Source: Xiphias gladius (taxonomy: Eukaryota > Chordata > Actinopteri > Istiophoriformes > Xiphiidae). Taken from it: a DNA stretch of 64,000 bases. A model generated the notes under the pieces. That model did no database searches. It was given only the letters and a program-made list of their open reading frames with translations, and was not told the origin of the DNA. The DNA lies in NCBI RefSeq assembly GCF_016859285.1, contig NC_053409.1, positions 27,443,539-27,507,538 on the forward strand. The letters are read 5' to 3'. The stretch's first letter is position 1. Every line of letters begins with the position of its first letter. The position numbers and the translations under genes are program-made. Below, one piece after another: positions 49,301 through 61,485 of the stretch.

Positions 49301-52300
49301 ACGTCCTGCTAATCCTAATACAAATGTCTCCTCAACCACAGGAACGTCTGTTTTCATCACAAAATACCAAACGCGTATTTATCATTAACAGTATCCGGTC
49401 TCATACAAAACACAGTGTCTGAAAACAACACTCCCAGATCACATGATAATGACGTGTTGTTTTTAAACACGCTCTATAAGTTCACTGGCTCGACTAAACA
49501 CGGAAGATTTCCCTCACAGCTCCCATCCGACCGCAGCTCGCGGGTAAAACCCAAACTCCCCTGACTGTTTCAGACCGAACTGCATCGAGGTGAAGGGCTA
49601 GGGTTGGAGTAGTTCAGGGCCTTTTCATTTTTCACTGACAAATAACTTTTACATTTTACTTTCTTCCAACTTTATTCAACTTTGCAGGAAAACAGCAGCG
49701 GCAGCAGCCCTTTAACATAAAGCCTGACTGATCCAGTGGCCGGCTCCTTTAAGCGACGCCTGTCCATGTGTTTTTCTGCTGTTGTGACAGCAAACGGAAG
49801 AAAAGTCCAGTCAGACTCAGACACGGACGGAACGAACAACCTGCTGTCTTGATATCGTCAGTCCGGCAGGTGTGACCTGACTCCGTTTACGCCGAGTACG
49901 GACCTCTGACCGAATCTGCTGAACAACGGCTGCACACGACTGCGCAGCTGTGGAGAGGTTCATCAGTCGGCAGCGGTGGAGGAAGCGCTCGGGTCCTGTA
50001 CTTCAGTAAAAGTACTGGACCAATACTCCACTACAAGCAAAAGTCCTGCGGCGAGAATGTTACTGAAGCAGAACTATGTGAAGTATAATCAGGAAGGTGA
50101 AGGTACTCGATGGAAAAGTAACGGTTCCTGTGAGGGTCACACCGTTATATATCATTTCATCGTTAATAAATTGGGAGAGCTCTTTCTATCCATATGTGAC
50201 TGTGTATAAATCCCACCTGTCCCAGACTGGCTCAGTCCACACAGAGGTTTTACTCAACAAGGATTTATTACGACTAAACCTGACACAAATAACCTGAGAG
50301 GGTGAGGAGATGGGCAACGTTCGCCGTGGAAGCGGCGCCGAGAGAGCGCGAGCACACGGGCCGGCTCCTATGGTCCGGAAGGCCCAGGTGAACTACATCA
50401 GCCGCCGACCCCCCACGAGGGAGGGGCATCACGCCTTTTAAAATAACTGTTGTTTCTGTGCAAATACATAAATGATCTGACGTTGGGTTGGAGATCATTT
50501 GTTTTATGTTATAAACTCTTGGTCGGTTTAATGTCGAACAATGGAATATATCTTACGTCCGACTCAAGCTATTAAACACATGTAGTGCAGCTTCTGAGAT
50601 GTAATGAGGTACAAGTATAAAGCAGAATAAAACAGAAATACTCAAGTAAAGTACAAGTCGTACGCTACTTGAGTAAAAGTACGCAGTTACTTTCCCCTGG
50701 TGTCAGTCGCTCAGGTACCTTCCAGTTCCACACGTTGACCATCATGTCGTGTTGGTATCCCACGCTGACGATGTATTTTCCGTTTGGAGAAAACGCCACA
50801 CAGGAGACGCCATATTTATGTTCCTGCAGCTCAGAGACCTGAAGACGCTCTGACACCTCCCACACCCGGACCGCCGGCATGTGACCACTCTGGGGGGGGG
50901 GGGGACATATGAACTACATTTCTAAACGTCCACTAGCATCAGTTTTTGTGCAACAATATTTCTGCTGAAACGATTCGTCTATTAATCGATTAGTTGATTG
51001 ATTGATCAATAGAAAAATAATCTACTGAATTGATAACTGATGAATCACTATTTCCTGGTTCAGCTGACGTCACCACGTTCGGTTTTTCTGTGTTTCTGTT
51101 GCTAAACTGGATCTAAACCAGACGTCCGAACACGACACACTGAGAAGTCCGTCATCGGCTTTTTCTCATTTTATCGACTAAAAAAAAGAAATAAATCGCA
51201 AAAATAATCAGCAGATTCATCAATAATGAAAATAATCGTTACCTGAAGCCCCAAACATATGGAGACTTATGCACATGAACAAAAAATAAGAGAAAAAAAT
51301 CAACCTGTGAATAAAAATAAGAAACAACAACAACAACACTGGAAAAGATGAAAGACAACAGAGACACGGGAAAAGAGGCAGGTGTGATCCATCACTGCAT
51401 CTCCATTAATAAACTGATCTGGGCTCAGTCACATCCCACCTCCACACCCTGGGGACTTTTTCACCCCGCATTCTTCCTCTCAGGCTTTCAGGCAAGGGGA
51501 AGTGCATTTCCACCACTGCCAAGTTAAATTCAAATAAATTAAAGTCACGAGCCGTTTTGGACGATTCTCATGGAACGTGTTTTACATTTTGCTGCTCAGC
51601 TTGGTTTTGACAGGAGGGGAGCATTCAGTGACAACAGCAGCAGAGTCAACTGGCCTGTGATCAGTGTAACAGCTAGTTCACGTCATGCTGAGAGGACCCT
51701 CTGCCCCCCCCCACAAACACACACACACACCAGACAGTATGTGTTTGTGGGGGGGTCTGTGGGCTTTCCTCAGTTTTACAGAGCAGACACAGGCAGGAAC
51801 CGTGGCCCTAGTGAGGCAGTGAACTGCAGACCGGCAGCTGGAACCCAACCTGAGGTGTAAGGATCAGATGGTAGGAACCTTAGACCGCTAGGCCACAGGG
51901 CCACTCTGGTCCAGGCAGCGCTCAGCCTCAGACTGAGGCTCTGGGATGGATCCAGATGTTCAAACAGCAGGAAATCAGCAGCGAGACTCACCTCTCCTGT
52001 AACGACATATTTCCCATCTGGAGAAAACGCTAAGGTGGTGATGGCCTTCCTGGAAACAGACAGAGGGGTCACATGACAACTTGACAGGAAATACCTGTTT
52101 CTGATTGGCTTTCATACAGTCACACAGTTCACATCGACAGTTTGACCTGTAGGCGTTTCAGACTAACAACATAATAGTTTTTGTCGGAGTGTTTTGTTTG
52201 TTTCTTTAGGACGAATGAAACAAACTCAGTGAGAAAAAACACTGAAGATGAAGAAGAGAAAGAAACTGGTCACACACCAGTCAAACAGTAAGACGCCACA

Positions 52301-52492
52301 AAAACACACCAGAATAAAAATGTAGAATTTTATAGCAGTGTGTTTATGTGCTGATGTGAGTTTAGTGAAGAGATGGATTATATTAGTTCTGAGCTGAGAG
52401 CTGATCGGCTGATGGGGTTTTACCTGGAGCTGTTGAAGATGTGATGCTGTTTGTTCTTCCGAGGATTCAGCAGGACGACAACACACCTGTAG

Positions 52493-52524
<32 letters not shown>

Positions 52525-54281
52525 CATCATGCAGTTAGTCTGGGACCACATGAGGAGACAGAAGATACCGAGACGGACTGAATCCACAGAGGAACCGTGG
52601 CAGGTTCTCCGAGACGCTGGAACGACCTGGTGCTGGTTTAAAGGTAAAGGGGGGTCACAGCAAATACCGATCTGGTTCAGGTTTTTTTCTCTCTACTGCA
52701 CTTTGGATGAAATTCAGTGAGAAATGAAAACTATTCACAGCTTCATTTTAGGAAGTAGTGAGTCTGACTCAGTGAAGGCAGACTTCTAGTTTTGTTTGAG
52801 ACTATTTAAAACAATCAAAAAATATAATGTACATACTAAGACTGAAATACTGAGACCAGGACCAGACCAGATCCAGACCAGGATCAGCCCCGGTTTGGTC
52901 TTGGTCTGGATCAGTCTGTGGTCTCAGAGTCTGAGGAGGGAACAGTCTGACGTGTTTCTGAAGGTTCAGCTCGGACAGACTGAGTCACCAAACAGAGACT
53001 CATTAAAGCTGCACAGTGTTTATACAGCAGAGACAGAGTGTGTGTGTGTGTGTGTGTGTCGGAGAGACAGTGTGTGACTACAAACAGTTGAACTGTGCCT
53101 CTTTAAAAAAACAGCAGGATATTTTCTGAAGCCTGTGAAGTGGAACCAGAACTTCCGGTTCAGGTCTGAGGCTGTTGACTACTAAATGACTACGAATCCA
53201 ACTCCCTTTTATTTGTCAGGATTTCTCGCGACAGTGTTTTCATCTGGAAAACATCTGCATGTATGTGAGGTCGTTTGAGTGTGTGTGGTGTTTTATTTTG
53301 TCTGTTTGAATTCAGTTTTTCTGTTTTCTCTTGAATCCTTGTCGTTGTGAAGCTCTCTGTGATCGCTGGTTGGATTAGTGCTGAATAAATTAACCGTATT
53401 ATTGTTTTAGCAACGTTTGTGTGGATCGGTGTGTGCGTGTGGATAGAAGCTCGAAGCAGCGTCGTGTCTACGTTCAACCTCTCAGAGCTGGAAGCGAGGC
53501 TGCAGGTTTAATAACCCTCTCATATCACTGTTTAACGTTACTGCTTTCAGCAGCTTCTAACAAACACCGTTTCCCATCAGCCCAGTGACCATCGCAGGTT
53601 GAACGCCACGTCTCCACGGAAGAGGCGAGTTAAGTCGTCTCAGTCTGAACCTGCTCTGTCTCTGTTTTACTCATTTGGAAACGTCTCTCCCGTCTGTCCC
53701 TCTGGTCTTCATTCGACAGTCCAGGTGTTGTAGCTGCCACATCAAAGCCCTCTCTGACCTTTGACCTCTCTGCAGAACAAACAGAAGAAGAGGCAAAAAC
53801 AGGGTACGAAGCGCCGCAGAGCTTCAGAGTCTGGCTCTCGCTCTCTCATCACTCATCACTACCAAGAGTATGGGAGTGAGGACAAAACACACAGCAGAGA
53901 ACTGGCGCGAACGATAAGGGGGGGGGCTCCAAAAAAAAAAACACTACGAACAGACTTTCTACACCTGAAGTGCTCCGGGAGTCCTCAGGGGCCACCGTAG
54001 CAGAGGCGCTCTATGACTACACTTTAATTCGCTGTGGATCTAAATAGAAACATCGACTGGAGCAGCTCTGCAGAGTCTGATCTGATTAGACCCGTTCATA
54101 CGGGTCAACATGCAGAATCAGCTGAGTGCCTCTCACACACACGCACACACACGTATAATCCCTGTGTGAGTCATCAGGCTGACAGACAGAGGAGTGTGTG
54201 GTGATAAACCCACACTCAGTGATAAGCATTGCTGACTGTTTGCAGCTGAGTCAGCAACCAATTATATTCTTCCTGATGAAC

Positions 54282-54341
<60 letters not shown>

Positions 54342-56106
54342 CTCCTCATCATCACTGTGGTGGTTAACCCTTCCTGCCGATCTACTGCGACACCTCCACC
54401 GGTTTTCAGGTTTCACTTCATTCCTACTAAAATCAACCTGCAGACACTTTAAACTGTTCATCCGCTGCTGCGTTCGGGGAGGCTCCGACATCTCAGCTTC
54501 CAGACTCAGCAGCTGAAGTGTTGTGTTGTCAGAGAATCGAACCCTGAAGAAAGACAATCAGCGGACGTTATCGCCGCGAACGCAGTTCCCGTTAATTCAA
54601 CTGTTTCGTGCTTTAAAAGTCTTGAATCTCAGATGTCTGAGTGTTCTTGAACTCACCACCAGGGAGTCTCAGTCGATCGTTGATGACCATTTCACTGTTT
54701 TTATGTCCTCGTGCTGCAGGACAGGTACTGAATCTCTCGGAAAAAAAGTCTGCAGGCCCCTTTCACTGTTTTCTGACGCTTTGTGGCCAAAATGATAAAT
54801 CGAGAAAATAATCAGATTAATCGATAATGAAAATAATTCCTGATGATTTCTGCGCTCAGTCCAACCCGATGGCCGCAGCTCATAACCACCACGTCCGGGA
54901 CTGCAGCCGAGGACCTGTGCTGTAAAATACCAAGTCTTAATCCTTTTCATCGAATGGGGGAAACCACTTCAAAACGGGGTTTGGAGATTCGGCCCCTGTT
55001 CCCCAGGTGGTTTAACTTTACTACAGCTGCAATTTGTGATTATTCCGTTGTCAATTAATCTGCCAATTAATTTTCTTGATTAATCGATTGGTCGTTTAGT
55101 CTGAACTATTAAAAAATTGCCCAAAGAAATGGCCTTCACAATTTCTCGGGGCTGATGGTAACGTCTTCAACTTGCTTGTTTTGTCTGAGCAACGGTCCAC
55201 AACCTAAAAATATTCGGTTTTGTCGTCTTATATTTTCTGTTGACTGACGAGTCAATGCAGCTCTAAACTGTACACGTGTGAATGTGGAACATCTGGAACA
55301 GCTGCTTTGGAACCAGTCGGTTATGGTTAATTCCCAGTACAGTCTGACGGAAGATGTGAAGAGCTGATGAAGGACGATCTCCTGAGAACTAAGAGGACTG
55401 ACTTGTTTTTAATTTATTCTTTTTTTAATCCTTTATGTTGTCGTCCTGCCGCTGTGGGCCCCCCCAGTCCCCGGACACCGTTACAGGTCAGGTCTTCTAC
55501 TGTCGGGTCCGGTCTAGGGTTGATTCAGAGGTAAGTGCAGGTAACGGATTCACCTCCGGAGGGGCGCCGGGGCAAAGGTTTGCTGTTGGGCCCCTACTGT
55601 CAGACATGAATAGTCTGTCAAGTGCCTGGCAGCAGTTTTTATGACTGATTAACAGTTTAGGTCACTGTTTAGCAACAGTGTTCCAGCGTCTCACGTGTGA
55701 ATATTTGCCAGTTTCCAGACTTTTCTCTGACGGTGAACTCAACGTCTTTTATGTTTCTGACTGTTGCTCAGACAGAACCAGACGTCAGAACATGTTCTCT
55801 TGGGTTTCAGGGAATAATGAGACACTTTCCAAAATCAGTCAAGTACTAGAGACGAGAACTGTGTGATGAGATGATGATGAAGATAACTGCTGGTTGCAGC
55901 CGCACGGTTCAGCTTTACAACTGAGTCCGTCTACAAGAGCCGACATGTGATGTTCTGCTTCAGGGGAGCAAAGTTCTCACAGGTTTTACAGGTTTGAAAA
56001 CCCTGAACCAGGACTCTGGCTCCCACATGTAGAAAATGTGCTGGAGCTTCAGGATCTGCTGAGCGTTGAGTATTTCACACTCTTCTTCATATCACAGAGG
56101 AAGGTG

Positions 56107-56175
<69 letters not shown>

Positions 56176-56268
56176 CTCTCTCTGCAGCAGTGTAACATGC
56201 GTGTGTTGAGGTACAGTTTGTACCAGAGACCAGTGACCCAGCCCATCCTGAACCACATCTGCAATGCA

Positions 56269-56311
<43 letters not shown>

Positions 56312-56482
56312 GAGAAATAGAGAGAGAGAGAGAGAGAGAGGAGAGATAGAGAGAGAGAGAGAGAGAGAGAAATAGAGAGAGAGAGAGAAATAGAGAGAGA
56401 GAGAGAGGAGAGAAATAGAGAGAGAGAGAGAGAGAGAGAGGAGAGATAGAGAGAGAGAGAGGAGAGAGAGAAATAGAGAAAT

Positions 56483-56523
<41 letters not shown>

Positions 56524-57188
56524 AGCAGTGGTCTCTCTACCTCACTCTCTTCCCTCTTTTCTTGTCTTTTCTTTCTCTCTCTCTTTTGGACAGTTTTATA
56601 TAACAAGTCAATTTATGCATCACATTTATTTCCTCCCTCCCTTTATTTTCTCTCCGTTCTTTCTTCCTCCTGCATTAAAGCCACTGTGTCACCAAAGTCA
56701 ATAGAAGAAAATGTGTCCAGAGAAAAAGGAAGAAATATCGATTAGATATCAAACTGGTTATAAAAAAATAACAATTAACAGTGACCGTATATATATATAG
56801 GTATATATATATAGAGCTTACCTTCATGTGTCTTTGACACATTACTAATATATATATTATGTCATTAAAGAAACTGCAGTGCAGGTTTTTACTTCTTTTT
56901 TACTTGTTTTTTTTTTAGTTTTTTATTTTCTGAGATTTATTGTTATTATTCTAAAATCACGCTCGGGGTCTTTCTTTACCTCGACTGGAACCTTTACCTG
57001 GACTGAATCACATGGTCTTTATCTTCACCTCCGTCTGTTGATGAAGACCATGTGATAATGTCAAAAGCTCCAGAACAAGCTTATAAATGGAGCTTTTGAC
57101 ACAACGCAACAAACAGTATACTGCAATATACGATTACATTACTACAGTTCATAGCACACTATCTTCAAACAAAAACAAACCACTGCAA

Positions 57189-57244
<56 letters not shown>

Positions 57245-58205
57245 GGTCATGTCCTATTTTTCTGCTACCTGGGAGAATTCACCCCCTTCAGGGAAAAACC
57301 TGCACATACAGTGGAGACAATGTACCGAAGGGGTCAGTTTTTAATCAGCGTTGTTCAGTGAGGGGTCAACGTTCTACACACAAGTTTTATTCCACGTTTA
57401 TGTTAAGTTTGACGTTTTCATCGTTGATTTGTTTATTTCATTTGAGAATAAACGTTTGTTTTGGATTGACTCAGTAAGTTTGGGACGTATTAGATGTTCT
57501 GATTTCATATTTATTGGAATTATTTACATTGTCGTCTATAGCAGATTTATATGTAAAAAAACCAAATGAAAACTATTCAAAGACAAACTTCACCTTTGAT
57601 CGAGGGTCAGATATTTTTGTCGGACGCGACTGTTTTCCTCCAACTGCTGACTCTCGTATTTTTAGATCAATAAATGAACAAACAAGGAATCACTGTTTCC
57701 GTGTGTAGAAGGGAATTCAAATCTGCAGAAATGATAATTTAACTTTGTTTTTTTTTTACATTTGATCACTTTTCATCGTATAACTGCAGACATTCGTGTC
57801 AGTGAGGTGACGCCTTCGGAGATCTCCGCTCGTGTGAAGGTTTTAGTGTCTTTGCGATGTTTTTATAAGCGGTCATTCGTCCCATTTTTAGTTAGCGTCA
57901 GTGGTTGAATTCTCTGAACATTTATGTCTTCAACAACCTTCTTGGTTGCCACTAATAAAACTTTAACCAGACACCAGTCGTCATGTTGTGGACAGTTTTA
58001 TATAACAAGTCAATTTATGCATCACATTTATTTCCTCCCTCCCTTTATTTTCTCTCCGTTCTTTCTTCCTCCTCCATTAAAGCCACTGTGTCACCAAAGT
58101 CAATAGAAGAAAATGTGTCCAGAGACAAAGGAAGAAATATCGATTAGATATCAAACTGGTTATAAAAAAATAACAATTAACAGTGACCGTTAAAGATACT
58201 CACTC

Positions 58206-58272
<67 letters not shown>

Positions 58273-58644
58273 CTTACCTTCATGTGTCTTTGACACATTA
58301 CTAATATATATATTATGTCATTAAAGAAACTGCAGTGCAGGTTTTTACTTCTTTTTTACTTGTTTTTTTTTTAGTTTTTTATTTTCTGAGATTTATTGTT
58401 ATTATTCTAAAATCACGCTCGGGGTCTTTCTTTACCTCGACTGGAACCTTTACCTGGACTGAATCACATGGTCTTTATCTTCACCTCCGTCTGTTGATGA
58501 AGACCATGTGATAATGTCAAAAGCTCCAGAACAAGCTTATAAATGGAGCTTTAGACACAACGCAACAAACAGTATACTGCAATATACGATTACATTACTA
58601 CAGTACATAGCACACTATCTTCAAACAAAAACAAACCACTGCAA

Positions 58645-58685
<41 letters not shown>

Positions 58686-59658
58686 TATTAAGGTCATGTC
58701 CTATTTTTCTGCTACCTGGGAGAATTCACCCCCTTCAGGGAAAAACCTGCACATACAGTGGAGACAATGTACCGAAGGGGTCAGTTTTTAATCAGCGTTG
58801 TTCAGTGAGGGGTCAACGTTCTACACACAAGTTTTATTCCACGTTTATGTTAAGTTTGACGTTTTCATCGTTGATTTGTTTTATTTCATTTGAGAATAAA
58901 CGTTTGTTTTGGATTGACTCAGTAAGTTTGGGCCGTATTAGATGTTCTGATTTCATATTTATTGGAATTATTTACATTGTCGTCTATAGCAGATTTATAT
59001 GTAAAAAAACCAAACGAAAACTATTCAAAGACAAACTTCACCTTTGATCGAGGGTCAGATATTTTTGTCGGACGCGACTGTTTTCCTCCAACTGCTGACT
59101 CTCGTATTTTTAGATCAATAAATGAACAAACAAGGAATCACTGTTTCCGTGTGTAGAAGGGAATTCAAATCTGCAGAAATGATAATTTAACTGTTTTTTT
59201 TTTTTTTTACATTTGATCACTTTTCATCGTATAACTGCAGACATTCGTGTCAGTGAGGTGACGCCTTCGGAGATCTCCGCTCGTGTGAAGGTTTTAGTGT
59301 CTTTGCGATGTTTTTATAAGCGGGTCATTCGTCCCATTTTTCGTTAAACGTCAGTGGTTGAATTCTCTGAACATTTATGTCTTCAACAACCTTCTTGGTT
59401 GCCACTAATAAAACTTTAACCAGACACCAGTCGTCATGTTGTGGACAGTTTTATATAACAAGTCAATTTATGCATCACATTTATTTCCTCCCTCCCTTTA
59501 TTTTCTCTCCGTTCTTTCTTCCTCCTCCATTAAAGCCACTGTGTCACCAAAGTCAATAGAAGAAAATGTGTCCAGAGAAAAAGGAAGAAATATCGATTAG
59601 ATATCAAACTGGTTATAAAAAAATAACAATTAACAGTGACCGTTAAAGATACTCACTC

Positions 59659-59723
<65 letters not shown>

Positions 59724-60095
59724 CTTACCTTCATGTGTCTTTGACACATTACTAATATATATATTATGTCATTAAAGAAACTGCAGTGCAGGTTTTTACT
59801 TCTTTTTTACTTGTTTTTTTTTTAGTTTTTTATTTTCTGAGATTTATTGTTATTATTCTAAAATCACGCTCGGGGTCTTTCTTTACCTCGACTGGAACCT
59901 TTACCTGGACTGAATCACATGGTCTTTATCTTCACCTCCGTCTGTTGATGAAGACCATGTGATAATGTCAAAAGCTCCAGAACAAGCTTATAAATGGAGC
60001 TTTAGACACAACGCAACAAACAGTATACTGCAATATACGATTACATTACTACAGTACATAGCACACTATCTTCAAACAAAAACAAACCACTGCAA

Positions 60096-60136
<41 letters not shown>

Positions 60137-61398
60137 TATTAAGGTCATGTCCTATTTTTCTGCTACCTGGGAGAATTCACCCCCTTCAGGGAAAAACCTG
60201 CACATACAGTGGAGACAATGTACCGAAGGGGTCAGTTTTTAATCAGCGTTGTTCAGTGAGGGGTCAACGTTCTACACACAAGTTTTATTCCACGTTTATG
60301 TTAAGTTTGACGTTTTCATCGTTGATTTGTTTTATTTCATTTGAGAATAAACGTTTGTTTTGGATTGACTCAGTAAGTTTGGGCCGTATTAGATGTTCTG
60401 ATTTCATATTTATTGGAATTATTTACATTGTCGTCTATAGCAGATTTATATGTAAAAAAACCAAATGAAAACTATTCAAAGACAAACTTCACCTTTGATC
60501 GAGGGTCAGATATTTTGTCGACGCGACTGTTTTCCTCCAACTGCTGACTCTCGTATTTTTAGATCAATAAATGAACAAACAAGGAATCACTGTTTCCGTG
60601 TGTAGAAGGGAATTCAAATCTGCAGAAATGATAATTTAACTTTGTTTTTTTTTTACATTTGATCACTTTTCATCGTATAACTGCAGACATTCGTGTCAGT
60701 GAGGTGACGCCTTCGGAGATCTCCGCTCGTGTGAAGGTTTTAGTGTCTTTGCGATGTTTTTATAAGCGGGTCATTCGTCCCATTTTTCGTTAAACGTCAG
60801 TGGTTGAATTCTCTGAACATTTATGTCTTCAACAACCTTCTTGGTTGCCACTAATAAAACTTTAACCAGACACCAGTCGTCATGTTGTTTATTTTCTTAC
60901 CTAAATACCACATGTCCTGGTTAAAACTGTAAATATGGATCGTTAGAAAACATCCTCAGTTTTTCTAAAGTGTCCTGGTTCTTTCTTCTTCTCCTCTGAC
61001 TAAAATGTCACATTCCAGTCACTGTTATCGCGAATGTCTCTCTCACTCTCTCTCTCTACATACATTAACCTACATTCTCCTCCCCCTCCCTCCCCCCTCA
61101 TAGCTCCACTGACCCACTTCCCTTCAGTCTCTCTCTCAGCCTTAAATCGATGTCTTTTCATCTGTAAACTGAATCTGAATCTTCTGACCCGACCTGACGG
61201 CTCTGACCAATCGGCAGCCCCCGCTCCCCCCAGGCTCACAGCCGATTGGACGGCTCAGCGGGACTCGTGGTCCTGGAAGCTGGACGGCTTCCACCGCTCG
61301 CCCTCTGACATTCCCATCATTCTTCTGGACTCAGACTCAATCCAAAGAAATAAAACGGATGACCTATGTGTCTGACCTTCAGCGTGTCCACGCCAGTG

Positions 61399-61485
<87 letters not shown>

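Noticed and set aside
56049..56606. Minus-strand frame of SLSLSL repeats
   Set aside because: It arises from the GA and CA tracts.
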